Numbered from the stretch's first letter, positions 45,878 to 57,810 are shown. The stretch is DNA of 64,000 bases from Cryptomeria japonica (GCF_030272615.1 NC_081411.1:834260136-834324135); one strand, 5' to 3'. Program-made: numbers and translations. Notes: generated by a model from the sequence alone, not told the origin.

Positions 45878-48269
45878 CTGGATTACCTGGACCCATCATA
45901 GACTTATGCCATCGCACAATTATTTCTGCATCTACCAACTCAGCACCACCTTCGTACTTCAATTCTTCCCTAGCTAGGGCTCTTTTCACACATGCTCCTA
46001 CACCATCATGCTCTCCCTTACCATGTCCAGCCTCAGTGAACTTCCAAAAATGTTTTACACCACTTATCATATGCATCCTTGTCAACCAATAAAACATCCT
46101 TGCATTCTTGAATTGTGCGGTGCAATTATTTGACCATATTAAGTGTCGATTGTATCGTATGTTCCTTTCCCTTAAACTATCATAGAAAACTTTAAAGCAT
46201 CCTTGTACAAACTTTGATGAATGAGTACGATCATCACTTATGTAGAAGTGATACTCTCTTACAACCTTTCTATCCTCCTCTATGCTATCATCTGCATGCA
46301 TGAATGCTATGTGTACAAAAATAGAAACTTGTGTAGAGTGATAATCCATGGATTGCACTTCATTTTTACGTTGTAGTGTATAATTTTTAGTGCAATCAAC
46401 TATAGAGACAATGGTGCCAAGAGTAAATGTGTCCTTACATAACTTGAATTGTTCATCTAACCATCGAGCTCTATGTGTATGCATTATGTACTCATAAACT
46501 AGTTCTCTTGAAACATTTTCATAAATTGAGTTACACATATATCGTTTTTCACTAGCTCACATCTCTTTAAATCTTTTCCATCTTTAACTTCATATGTGAC
46601 TGTCTTGTATTTTCTGAAAGAAACTAGTTTTGTACCAATTTCATGTGTGCTCTCCAAATGTATGCATCTTGGTAAAATTTGCAAACCACCATATATAGCA
46701 CAAGAACCTTCCAAACAAGGCATCTTATAATAAATGCAACCATCATGTCTATTACATAGCACACTTGAAATGAATTCTCTTACCGACTTAGGAGGTGCTT
46801 GTATATTACATTCCTACAAAACATCGTTAGTGTGCAAAATAGAACAATTATGATGAAAAATATCATAATGCATGGAAAATTCAATATGCATCCTACAACA
46901 ACATGTGGTGCCTACATGATTAATCTTAGTATAAAAAGGTTTTGCCATTTCAAAAAATCTTTGAGAAATTCTTATTTGAGGAAACTTTTGAAGGAATCTT
47001 TCATAAAATTTAGTTTGAGTCATATCCAAATAGTGTTTGGCATGTGGCTCACAATTTGTAGACCCAATTCGCCTTCTAACAACATCTCTTTGGTTGGGCG
47101 ATACTCTTGTGTTGTCATGCCAAAAATTTTCAATTAATGTTTTTAGTGCATCAACAACAACCTTGTCTTTGCATGGTAGTCTACCCGAGAATGCCCAAAG
47201 AGAATTATTGTTAGGTTCCTCTATTTGTTCCTGCCTCTTTAATGCTTTACTTAATGTTGTTCTACTAACGTTTAATGACTTACTTGTTTTTCTTATCAAA
47301 TGATCTTTTTTTATTTTCTTGCTCATTATGGTTGATGTAATGACACGCCAAGTAGCATTAGAATCTTTACTACGTGATTTTGAACCAATAGATTGATATG
47401 CATCAAGTACATTTTTGACAATAGTTCTTTCACTGTTATTTTCAGATGATCTTAGGCCTAGAATTTTCATTGTCTCTCTAAAATTCAAATTTGAAATCAT
47501 TTGAACAATTAATTGACATCTTGCAGTTTGATTTAAGTTTTGAAAATAGTTTTGCCATATTCTTTTAACCATTCTCCTAAAAGTTTGTTCATTCATTTTA
47601 TTGGGCATTGGCTTCAATATATTCTCATCAATGTCAATTAGATAGTTTGGTTTCCTATGAGTGATTCTAGGAGGTGTTAACATCAGTGCATTATGTACAT
47701 TTAATTCATCAAGTAGAGATGGTATAATATGTTCATCATTTAATTGATTATTCAATGCGGTATCTACTTCAATTGCATTAGGTTCAAATGGTAAATTATC
47801 AAATGTTTCTTCTTCAATTGCATTAGGTGCATTATATATGTTTGGTAAATTGAATTGAAATGTTGAGGATGACATACCTTCTTCTCCCATTGTTCTTATG
47901 TCATGCAATTTCTTCATACATTGCCTTTGTCTTTCCTTTTGAGCCTCTCATTGTTCCATCATTCCTCACTTGTTCTTTCCCATGGTTGATATCGGTTGTT
48001 CTAAATAGAATCATATTACATATATATGTAAAGAAAAGTTCATAAACAAACAAATAACCATAAATATGCATCTTATCACTATTTTTTTTAATCAAACTAT
48101 TAAACAATCACAATTCAATCATTTGAAATCATGCAAAAACAAAAAATTCACTTACTTTTATGTATACAACAGTGATAGAAGTGCAGACACAGTTCCAGTG
48201 GGGCCTTCAACGACCTCAAAAACTTCTTTTGAGGCCATTGGGGCTCTTGGACAACTAAAACTATGTCTA

Positions 48270-48460
48270 TAAACTGCGTATGCGCTACATTAATAACTGC
48301 GTATGTGCTATTAGACCATAAAATGTTGACAAGACCAACGGTATTCTTTTTTCCCATTCTGGACTAATAAGTAGCGCGTACACACTACTGAGCCTAAAAA
48401 ATGTTATTGCAGGGTAACGAATAATGGGAATAGTACTATGTACGCGCTCCTTTGCCTTAA
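48270..48460. repeat. Right subterminal repeat cluster
   Basis: ACTGCGTATGCGCTA, ACTGCGTATGTGCTA, AGCGCGTACACACTA and ATGTACGCGCTCC lie upstream of the transposase gene, matching in inverted form the left cluster. Confidence 0.65.
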
Positions 48461-48524
48461 AAAAGTTATGGCAAGGTAGTGAACTAATAGTTTCAGTACC
48501 CCATACATTGGTAGTAGAAAAGAT

Positions 48525-48537
48525 GTGAATGAAAAGG

Positions 48538-48593
<56 letters not shown>

Positions 48594-49063
48594 GAGGAGT
48601 ACAGGGGAGGGAGAGAGGAGGGGGGACGGTGGGAGAGAAGAAGGCGTATGGAGGAAGGAAGAGGGGAGAGGGAGAAGGAGAGAGAGGGAAGGAGGGAGAG
48701 GGAGAGAGAGAGAGAGGGGGGGAGGGAAGATGAGAGAAGGAAATAGGTAGATGGAGGGAGAGAGGGAGAGAGGTAGAGGGAGAGAAGAGGGGGGGTGGGA
48801 GAGAAGAAGGGGTATGGAGGAAGGGAGAGGGAGAGGGAGAGAAAGGGAGAGAGAGAGAGGGGGGAGGGAAGGTAGAGAGAGGGAGAGATGTATAGAGAGA
48901 GAGAGAGAGAGAGAGAGATGGGGGAGGGAAGGTAGAGAGAGGGAGAGAGGTGAAGAGGGGGGAGGGTAGGAGAGAATAAGGGGTATGGAGGAAGGGAGAG
49001 GGAGAGAGAGAGAGGGGGAGGGAATTTAGAGAGAGGGAGAGAGGTAGAGGGAGGGAGAGAGGG

Positions 49064-49123
<60 letters not shown>

Positions 49124-49249
49124 AGAGAGAGGGGGAGAGAGAGAGGAGACAGGGGAGGGAAGATAGAGAGAGGGAGAGAGGTAGAGAGAGGGAGAGAAGA
49201 GGGGGGAGGGTGGGAGATAAGAAGGGGTTATGGAGGAAGGTAGAGAGGG

Positions 49250-49307
<58 letters not shown>

Positions 49308-49666
49308 TGGGAGAGAAGAAGGGGTATGGAGGAAGGGAGAGGGAGAGAGGGGAAGGAGGGAGAGGGGAGAGGAGAGAGAGAGAAGAGGGGGGGAAGGGAG
49401 AGGTATAGGGAGGGAAAGAGGGAGAGAAGAGGGGGGGAGGGAAGTTAGAGAGAGGGAAAGAGGTAGAGGGAGGGAGAGAGAGAGAGAGAAGAGGGGGGGT
49501 GGGAGAGAAGAAGGAGTGTGGGAGGAAGGGGGAGGGAGAGTAGGGGGGAGGGAGGGAGAGGAGAGAGGATAGGGGAGAGGGAGAGAGATAATGGATGAGG
49601 GAGGTAGAGGGATGGAGAGGAGAGGGGAGAGGGAGAGAGAGGGAGAGAGGGAGAGAAGGGGGGGGG
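48525..49666. repeat. Purine tract of about 1.1 kb with higher-order GA repeat
   Basis: The plus strand is almost pure G and A. Besides (GA)n runs of up to about 60 nt, a motif GAGAAGAAGGGGTATGGAGG recurs (about 48635, 48803, 48973, 49216, 49313, 49512), so the array is compound rather than a simple microsatellite. All open frames here are artefacts of the repeat. Confidence 0.92.
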
Positions 49667-50752
49667 TGGTGCAGGAGCACCCAGGAAGACAAGGTGGAGT
49701 AGGGTCACTGATAGGGCCCTATGGAGGATTTTGATGAAAAATTAAGACAAAAAAGACCTATAAGTTCTTTAAATGATGTAACATGGCCATGTGAGCCATA
49801 AAATGTAGTGAAATGCAATGTAATGGTCAAAAAGTGTAAAAAGTGCCATTTTAAGCAATTAGGCCTAGAAAAGGCTAAAATTGGGTTTTTGGGGTAGAAG
49901 TGTGTTTAGGTGGATAAAATATGTTTATAAGGTCATCAATGACCATTTTAAAGTTTTAGAAGGTCTATATATAGGTTTGGCAAGTTGACATACATATTTG
50001 TCAAACTTGACAACTTTGGAGCAACTTTCTGTTGTCAAAAAGTTGTCAAGAATGCAAAAAGTTGTCATAAGTTAGTTGTAAGTTGGTTTTAGGTTGGATT
50101 TATGCCTAGAAGGCCTTGAGGGTTATAAATGGATGAAATTTAATCATTTTTGGTTTTTGGTAAATGTTTTTTGATCGGGTTTGGAGTTTTGAAGCAATAA
50201 AAATCTAATTTTCATGTGTATTTTACAGGGTTTCCACGTAGAACAGTCTGATTTTCCATTGTTTTGAGTGCTTTTTATGAATTAGTTTTCATTCCTTAAT
50301 GGTTGGAGATGTTTCTATAATGAACTAAGTTTATTTTGGCTTTAGTTTGAAGTGATTTGGGTTTTGTTTTGGGTGAAGATGGTCTAATTTCTTGTGACAA
50401 CAGTCATATCCCTCCCCTAGGGTTAATAGTGAGCATGAAAAATGTTTTATATTTTATTTCAAGATTGATCTAACCCCACAAATGAGTATGATGGTGTATT
50501 ATATTGTATTATTTTCATAACTTTTGGTTTCAACTGGCCATGCACAAGATGGCATGTGCAATTGTGGGAGTAAAAGTCTGAAATTTTAGGGGGCAGACTG
50601 TTGCAGAAAATACAGTCCTAATACAAGGGGGCCATATCTCACATTTCCACCGTTGGATTTTCCTAAATTTTGGATATGTTTTGTATAACCAAGTTTTGTA
50701 AGGGTCTATCAATATGATAGCAAGGTGGTAGTCTTGCAATGATTTTTCTTTG
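49667..50752 (+). repeat. LTR fragment distantly related to the triple-LTR family
   Basis: Starts TGGTGCAGGAGCACCC, close to the LTR start TGGTGCAGAAGCACCC of the element at 5883-11123. Further in, ATTTTGGATATGTT and GGTCTATC match that LTR in the same order. It has no gene and runs into the assembly gap. Confidence 0.5.
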
Positions 50753-51252
50753 NNNNNNNNNNNNNNNNNNNNNNNNNNNNNNNNNNNNNNNNNNNNNNNN
50801 NNNNNNNNNNNNNNNNNNNNNNNNNNNNNNNNNNNNNNNNNNNNNNNNNNNNNNNNNNNNNNNNNNNNNNNNNNNNNNNNNNNNNNNNNNNNNNNNNNNN
50901 NNNNNNNNNNNNNNNNNNNNNNNNNNNNNNNNNNNNNNNNNNNNNNNNNNNNNNNNNNNNNNNNNNNNNNNNNNNNNNNNNNNNNNNNNNNNNNNNNNNN
51001 NNNNNNNNNNNNNNNNNNNNNNNNNNNNNNNNNNNNNNNNNNNNNNNNNNNNNNNNNNNNNNNNNNNNNNNNNNNNNNNNNNNNNNNNNNNNNNNNNNNN
51101 NNNNNNNNNNNNNNNNNNNNNNNNNNNNNNNNNNNNNNNNNNNNNNNNNNNNNNNNNNNNNNNNNNNNNNNNNNNNNNNNNNNNNNNNNNNNNNNNNNNN
51201 NNNNNNNNNNNNNNNNNNNNNNNNNNNNNNNNNNNNNNNNNNNNNNNNNNNN
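50753..51252. other. Assembly gap of exactly 500 N
   Basis: A fixed-length placeholder between an LTR fragment and a tandem array; true length and content are unknown. Confidence 0.99.
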
Positions 51253-51326
51253 ACCTAAGGGGTCATATGATGGGCTAATAAAATGATATATTAAATTTAA
51301 AGTTATGAATAGAACATCATACAACG

Positions 51327-54145
51327 AAACTCCAAGCGACCAAACAACGAGGCTTCACTAAAAAGCAAGTGTAAGAGCTTGACCTAATCCTAAGAGTATT
51401 GCCTAAGTTCTAAAACATGTGATGCTATTAAATTTGCAAGGTTATAAGACTGATCTTGATTGTGACTATAGGAATTACACACTTGATTTCTTTCATGGGT
51501 ATGTACCGTTCCAAGCTGTTTGACAAGTGATGATCACCATATACTACCACTGCCATGCATACAACAAACTTTAATTTCTTTAGGTGATAGGCGTTGTGTA
51601 ACAACATGGGAACTCTCGCATACCCACCACTATCATTCTACATGACATCATCTCTTTTACTCTCCCTCTTTCTCTTCCTACCTGTTGTTTCCTTCTGAAA
51701 AACATATTGCAGGAACTCTAACTCATCATGTTGCTTTGTTGACACTATTTTCCACATCTTCTCTACTCATTAAAAACACATTCAAGAAGAATATTGCTAC
51801 ATGATTCCTTGTTTGTCACAGTAATACACTCATGGTTCAATTTCAAACCCTATTCCTCCTATTCAATATACACACACAAATCCATCAGTCAATGAGACTC
51901 CAAGCGAACAAACAATGAGGCTTCACTAAAAAGCAAGTGTAAGAGCTTGACCTAACCATAAGAGTACTGCCTAAGTTCTAAAACATATGATGTTATTAAA
52001 TTTTCAAGGTTATAAGACTGATCTCGATTGTGACTATAGGAATTACACACTTGATTTCTTTCATGGGTATGTACTGTTCCAGGTTGTTTGACAAGTGATG
52101 ATCATCATATACTACCACTGCCATGCATACAACAAACTTTAATTTCTTTAGGTGATAGGCATTGTGTAACAACATCGGAACTCTCACATATCTCATATGT
52201 GTTACTCTCCCTCTTTCTCTTCCTACCTATTGTTTCCTTCTGATAAACATATTGCAGGTACTCTGTCTCATCATGTTGCTTTGTTGATACTATTTTCCAT
52301 ATCCACTTTGCTCATTAAAAACACATTCAAGAAGAATATTGCTATAGGTTTCCTTGTTTGTCACAGTAATACACCCGTGGTTCAATTTCAAACCCTATTC
52401 CGCCTATTCAATATACACACACAAATCCATCAGTCATCGAGACTCCAAGTGAACAAACAATGAGGCTTCACTAAAAAGCAAGTTTAAGAGCTTGACCTAA
52501 CCCTAAGAGTACTGGCTATGTTTTAAAACATATGATGCTATTAAATTTTCAAGGTTATAAGACTGATCTCGATTGTGACTATAGGAATTACATACTGGAT
52601 TTCTTTCATCGGTATGTACCATTCCAAGCTGTCTGACAAGTGATGATCATCATATACTACCACTACCATGCATACAAAAAACTTTAATTTCTTTAGGTGA
52701 TAGGCATTGTGTAACAACATCGGAACTCTCGCATACCCACCACTATCATTCTATAGGACATCATCTATGTTACTCTCCCTCTTTCTCTTCCTACCTGTTG
52801 TGTCCTTCTGGAAAACATATTTTAGGCACTCTTACTCATCATGTTGCTTTTTTGACACTATTTTCCACATTTGCTCTGCTCATTAAAAACACATTCGAGA
52901 AGAATATTGCTATAGGTTTCCTTGTTTGTTACGGTAATACACCCGTGGTTCAATTTCAAACCCTATTCCTCCTATTCAATATACACACACAAATCCATCA
53001 ATCATCAAGACTCCAAGTGAACAAACAACGAGGCTTCACTAAAAAGTAAGTGTAAGAGCTTGACCTAACCCTAAGAGTACTACCTAAGTTCTAAAACATA
53101 TGATGCTATTAAATTTGCAAGGTTATAGGACTGATCTCGATTATGACTATAGGAATTACACACTTGATTTCTTTCATGGGTATGTACCGTTCCAAGCTGT
53201 TTGACAAGTGATGATCATCATATACTACCACTGCCATGCATACAAAAAACTTTTATTTCTTTAGGTGATAGGCGTTGTGTAACAACATGGGAACTCTCGC
53301 ATACCCACCACTGTCATTCTACATGACATCATCTCTTTTACTCTCCCTCTTTCTCTTCCTACCTATTGTTTCCTTCTGAAAAACATATTGCAGGAACTCT
53401 AACTCATCATGTTGCTTTGTTGACACTATTTTCCACATCTTCTCTGCTCATTAAAAACACATTCAAGAAGAATATTGCTACATGATTCCTTGTTTGTCAC
53501 AGTAATACACTCATGGTTCAATTTCAAACCCTATTCCTCCTATTCAATATACACACACAAATCCATCAGTCAATGAGACTCCAAGTGAACAAACAATGAG
53601 GCTTTGCTAAAAAGAAAGTGTAAGAGCTTGACCTAAGCCTAAGAGTACTGCCTAAGTTCTAAAACATATGATGCTATTAAATTTGCATGGTTATAAGACT
53701 GATCTTGATTGCGACTATAGGAATTACACACTTGATTTCTTTCATGGGAATGTACTGTTCCAAGTTGTTTGACAAGTGATGATCATCATATACTACCACT
53801 GCCATGCATACAACAAACTTTAATTTCTTTAGGTGACAGGCGTTGTGTAACAACATGGGAACTCTCGCATACCCACCACTATCATTCTACATGACATCAT
53901 CTCTTTTACTCTCCCTCTTTCTCTTCCTACCTATTGTTTCCTTCAAAAAAACATATTGCAGGTACTCTAACTCATCATGTTGCTTTGTTGACACTATTTT
54001 CCACATCTGCTCAGCTCATTAAAAACACATTCGAGAAGAATATTGCTACAGGTTTCCTTGTTTGTCACATTAATACACCCATGGTTCAATTTCAAACCCT
54101 ATTCCTCCTATTCAATATACACACACAAATCCATTAGTCAATTTT
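51327..54145. repeat. Satellite-like array, five units of about 568 bp
   Basis: ACTCCAAGYGAMCAAACAA starts units at 51329, 51897, 52442, 53010 and 53578 (spacing 568, 545, 568, 568; unit 2 has a 23-bp deletion). Units look over 90 percent identical by eye. Each contains a pyrimidine tract and ACATATTGCAGG, which resembles a splice acceptor, followed by a short frame THHVALLTLFST...NTPVVQFQTLF. The frame is closed or shifted in some copies, so coding is doubtful. The left end of the array may extend into the gap. Confidence 0.92.
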
Positions 54146-54239
54146 CTTAGGAGAGCATACATGGTAAAAATCAAAGAGGAAGTTGCAGACAAGAAATAAA
54201 TTCACTTACTTCTATAGAAGTGCAGACATAGTTGCAGTG

Positions 54240-54301
54240 GGGTATGGAGGGAGGGAGGGAGAGAAGAAGAGAAAGAGGGATGGGGTATGGAGGAAGGGAG
54301 A

Positions 54302-54341
<40 letters not shown>

Positions 54342-54345
54342 CATC
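54240..54345. repeat. GA-rich tract with (GA)n run
   Basis: GGAGGGAGGGAGGGAGAGAA, then a pure GA run of about 36 nt. Same unit as at 48525-49666. Confidence 0.9.
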
Positions 54346-54369
54346 TTGTATGCGTTTGAGAGGGGGAGA

Positions 54370-54555
54370 CAATACACGTACATGTGTATATATATGTTTA
54401 ATATATTATATATATACATATATTATATGTATATAAACATATTATATATACAATATCATATTATATATACAACATCATATTATACACATATAATATATGT
54501 ATTACATATATTATATGTATATACACATATTATATATAGAATATCATATTATACA
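54370..54555. repeat. AT-rich low-complexity block
   Basis: Repeats of ATATTATATATACA and ACACATATTATATAT-type words, prone to cruciforms. Confidence 0.85.
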
Positions 54556-54700
54556 ATAGCGCGTATGTGTTGTTTATAGTAAAGGTAGTGCGTACGTGTT
54601 GCTTACACTATAAGTACCTCGTATGCGCTTTTTAAACCATAAGTACCTCGTACGCACTTTTGACTATTTGGGCTTGGAAATAGGCCTGGATGACAAAGCT

Positions 54701-55649
54701 ATGGTTTGGAAGTTTGATTTCCCCCCATTTCTCTCATTTATGATGTGTTTTATTTTATCAACTTGGTTTATCGACTTTGTCATCATCGGGTTTACACTTC
54801 ATCAAGTGGGTATTTCTAAAATTGCCACCATATTTTCACCCATCTTCTGAGATTTCTAACCATATAATGTTTTTTCAATTTGAACAACAATAACATATTA
54901 TTATTGAATTTCTTTTACCAGCGTCTCCATAGTTTTCACAGACATAGGTGCACCATTTTTTGAATAACTTTTGATATACTTATCCAAATTTAAAAAAAAT
55001 TATATATTATTGTAGTGCACTTGATTCTTTACAATTTAAAAAAAAAATTGTATTTTTGAATTGTTTAGTGCAACTTATGCTTCATGCACGAACAGGTACC
55101 TAATTTTCAGGATGTGCTCGACTGGAAAAATCATAAAAAAAAAAACTCAACAAAAAATTACAAAAAAATACACATCTTCTAGTGCTCACTCTTAACTATC
55201 TTTCTGCCAAAGGATTTATCAAAATACTAAATCTAACTATGACTTTTTTTATGCACACGTCAGACACTATGTTATGTTTTTCAGAAAAAATCAGGGTCAA
55301 TTTTTCGTGCGTGAAGGATTTGACCCCCTTAATCTTATCCAATTTTGAAATAGTTTAATAGTTTAGAAACTAGATTCAGAGTACTATAATATTTGTTGTT
55401 TTATTATCTTCATATCTTGAGTGGATGACTTTCAAATTTTGTCTCCAATTTCAGGTTCACTTGATTTCAGAAAAAAAGTGTCCACTTATACCCCACTTTT
55501 TGACCACCATCTTTGTGCACTTACCCAAGTGTAACGTGTAGATCAAGTCAGCTTCAATCTCGAAGAAAACATAGCACCAGACAAAATGATTATAATGCTT
55601 TCTAAAGGTTTTTCCAATCATGGAGATCACAAAAATAATCACCAAAAAC
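54701..55649. other. Non-coding stretch, nothing recognised
   Basis: AT-rich with A and T runs. No frame over about 75 codons and no element boundary that I can defend. Confidence 0.4.
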
Positions 55650-55873
55650 ACCTTAATCACCAGAGATCGCTCCGGATCAAAACATACTGAGATACCCTGT
55701 TTTACCCTGTTTTACTGGTTAACTACCTACCGGTTACCACCAACTTCTAGATAAGATGAGTCACACTTTCCAAATTGAACCACCATGAAGATTTACTATC
55801 AATGAGAACCCTAAACAAATAATCAACCACTGAAAGTCTCCTGAAGTTAGCAGATGAGTGTCAATTGCCAACA
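55650..55873 (-). repeat. Copia-E 3' LTR, first part
   Basis: Begins TGTTGGCAATTGACACTC on the minus strand. Typical ACCGGTA-type words occur near 55725. The end cannot be located. Confidence 0.5.
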
Positions 55874-55892
55874 ATCTCCCCCTTTGGCATTG
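55874..55892 (-). other. Copia-E polypurine tract
   Basis: CAATGCCAAAGGGGGAGAT on the minus strand directly before the LTR. Nearly the same tract as in Copia-C. Confidence 0.8.
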
Positions 55893-56426
55893 ATGGCCAC
55901 ACCTATGAAAAATGGCTAAGTGTTGAAACTTGTACAATGGATGAAAAAAAAAAGAAATTCTAAGGAATAAAAGAATTCTAAGGCTCCCCCTTAGATTAAC
56001 ATTCAAAGAATCTACACCACCGGACTATACACTCCATACATACAATCAATTTGTACATTTTTCACTTCATCTCTCCCCCTTTGACAACAATGCCAAAGAT
56101 AGAGTACATAAAAATTTCTTGTACATATATACACATTCAATGGAGGATTAAATCTATACATGTTTCAGTATATCTGCATATGCCATCTTAAGGAACCCAA
56201 GATATGTGTTCCAACCTGCTTGCAACTTCTCCAAAATTGAAACAAAACCATTCAAAACGTAAGCATGAAATTATATAGCTGAAATCTCAATAGGAGTCTC
56301 CTAAGACATGTTCTGAATACAATCCATCTTATGATACACTAAGGTGTCCAACTGGGGACCAATTAAGTTCTAGAGTTCACCTTTTCGTCTAATCATCCTC
56401 TCCTTATCATTCTCAAAATTCCTAAT

Positions 56427-57810
56427 CTACTCAGTGATATTGAAAATTTGTCCCTCAATACTACCAATTAAATTAGCTGTGGGATCATAGGCTTGAGAAA
56501 TCTGAGCTAACTTCCCTTTACAATTCTCTATCTTCTTGTCTATCTCAGTAGTAAAATTGGTCAAAATTAGACAAGACTTGTAAATTTTATTGCCTTCCAC
56601 TAAGGCCTCATCAATTAGTTTTATCTCTTTATCTAGCTGGGCCTTATGATTACTAATCATTTGCAAAAATGTTTGAACTTTAGCATCTTTAAATTTCTCC
56701 ATAGCTTGTCGGGCTGATGCTTGTGTTAAAGAATCAAACTAGGTGGTTATATGATCAATTAAATTCTGAAGCTTATCAGATGAACTGGTGCTTACATCAA
56801 GTTGCAGTTCCGGTACCACCTGTTCCAAAATTCTAATAGATTTTTCAATAAGTCTCTTCTCTTCAGATTCTGACTATGCTAACTCTTGAATAGCTTGTCC
56901 CTGAAGAGCACCAACAGCTATCATTCTCTCTACCAGAGACATTTGATTGAAGGGTCTATCAAAACTGATATTGAACTATGGAAAACTACCTAGGCTTTGA
57001 GTTTTTGCAATGTCAATTTCCACAAGTAGCAGAGTCTCCATTCCCTTACCCTTATCTCTATCTGGTTCATCCTATTTTACCTCTTCTTTCTTCTCAGCCT
57101 CAACAGGTCTAGATTTAACTTATTTAGGTGCTTCCTATGCACTGATGTCACCACCTGGTGCACCATCCTCTACCTCTATTGGTTTATCATTTTATTTTGT
57201 AGGCTCAACCTCAACGAAATCCAAAATTTGTTGATCTCCAACATCCTGAGTATCCTCTTCTTTATTTACATTTTTTGTTGCAAGATTTCTTGACTGAGTG
57301 GCATCATTTTGAGAGAGTTTCTACAAGCCTATTCTTAGTAAGAATCTTTTTCTAGATTTCACCAGTTTCTCTCCTTATTTATTCAACTCGGCCAACCATC
57401 AGACTGTTGACCCTATGATTTCTTCTGAATTCCTTTTTATTCACCAACAAAATTAATCTATCAATTTCTTCTATAGTGATACTGGTGCACTGATTAACTA
57501 ATTCACTCCCCTTTATTTCTCTATCCATCTGGTTTGCAGATTTTCTCCTAGCATCAATTAGGCTATACAAATATTTGGGAAGATATTTTGATAATTCAAT
57601 CAATGATTTACTAAATACATCCATGTACAAAATTATAGCTTCCTCAATCTGCCTCTGATCCTTATCATCCATATTTACATAATATACAGGGATGTTCTTC
57701 AAATTTTCATCTTTAATAATTTCATCAATTAATTCCTGAGTAGATAGTGGAGGAATAATATGATACTCTATTTTAGAAGATTTCATATTATCGGATTCTA
57801 TTGTTGGCAT
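56427..57810 (-). pseudogene. Copia-E extra ORF: charged, coiled-coil-like protein, degenerate
   Basis: Starts MPTIESDNMKSSKIEYHIIP (ATG at 57810) and runs 143 codons, then decays through an acidic middle. It is open again over 91 codons from MEKFKDAKVQTFLQMISNHK to IEGQIFNITE. The second piece has heptad spacing typical of a coiled coil. No reverse transcriptase, integrase or gag motif is present. Its place next to the PPT suggests the third ORF of a Copia element. At least ten stops and frameshifts lie between the two pieces. Function unknown. Confidence 0.5.

Larger units (their letters stand above)
45063..47983 (-). pseudogene. Transposon gene 2: probable DDE-type transposase of an unnamed plant family
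   Basis: The likely start is ATG 47983 (MGKNK), followed by about 780 codons in three exons with GT-AG introns at 45802-45877 and 45448-45549. The N-terminal third is acidic, then a helical basic region (IRKTSKSLNVSRTTLSKALK) looks like a helix-turn-helix. The motif CCCRMHIEFSMHYDIF precedes a Cys-rich segment (46500-46760). The core has an RNase-H-like pattern: LGTIVSIVDCTKNYTLQ (candidate first Asp), HLIWSNNCTAQFKNARMFYW (candidate second acidic site, here Asn) and AGHGKGEHDGVGACVKRAL (candidate third). A C-terminal beta-rich domain starts CRCVEPKRKL. Stops occur at codons 6 and 12, at 46814, in the Trp of WVDK and before ENNEEG. A frameshift lies near 46520. The family assignment is by pattern only. 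Confidence 0.6.
39040..48480. mobile_element. DNA transposon with two convergent intron-containing genes and subterminal repeats
   Basis: The unit contains a plus-strand gene (39374-41996) and a minus-strand transposase-like gene (45063-47983) facing each other. A 358-bp satellite array and shorter repeats lie between them. Outside both genes lie clusters of a GCGYRTACGYGC-like motif in both orientations (39095-39250 and 48270-48460), the kind of subterminal repeat a transposase or accessory protein binds in CACTA-type elements. Neither protein resembles the CACTA transposase I know. I could not find clear terminal inverted repeats or a target duplication, so the boundaries are approximate. 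Both genes are damaged, so this copy is dead. Confidence 0.6.
54190..54700. mobile_element. Second copy of the transposon end region
   Basis: AAATTCACTTACTT...GAAGTGCAGACAYAGTTSCAGTGGGG at 54190-54240 matches the region upstream of the transposase gene (48147-48205). It is followed by a GA tract with the same GGGGTATGGAGGAAGGGAGA unit, an AT-rich block, and subterminal-type motifs (AGCGCGTATGTG, GTGCGTACGTG, CGTATGCGCTT, CGTACGCAC at 54555-54660). It is probably a truncated or non-autonomous relative. Confidence 0.55.

Noticed and set aside
45063-47983. CACTA-type transposase
   Set aside because: The conserved segments seen here do not match the TnpD-type transposase pattern, although the subterminal repeats are reminiscent of it.
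48525-49708. Open frames of 70-154 codons on both strands rich in Arg/Glu/Gly or Ser/Pro/Leu
   Set aside because: They are by-products of the GA repeat, which lacks stop codons in most frames.
50530-51324. Long open frames across the N gap
   Set aside because: They consist of undetermined bases and carry no information.
42500-54145. CRISPR-like array
   Set aside because: Repeat units are hundreds of bases long without short repeat-spacer alternation, in a eukaryotic context.
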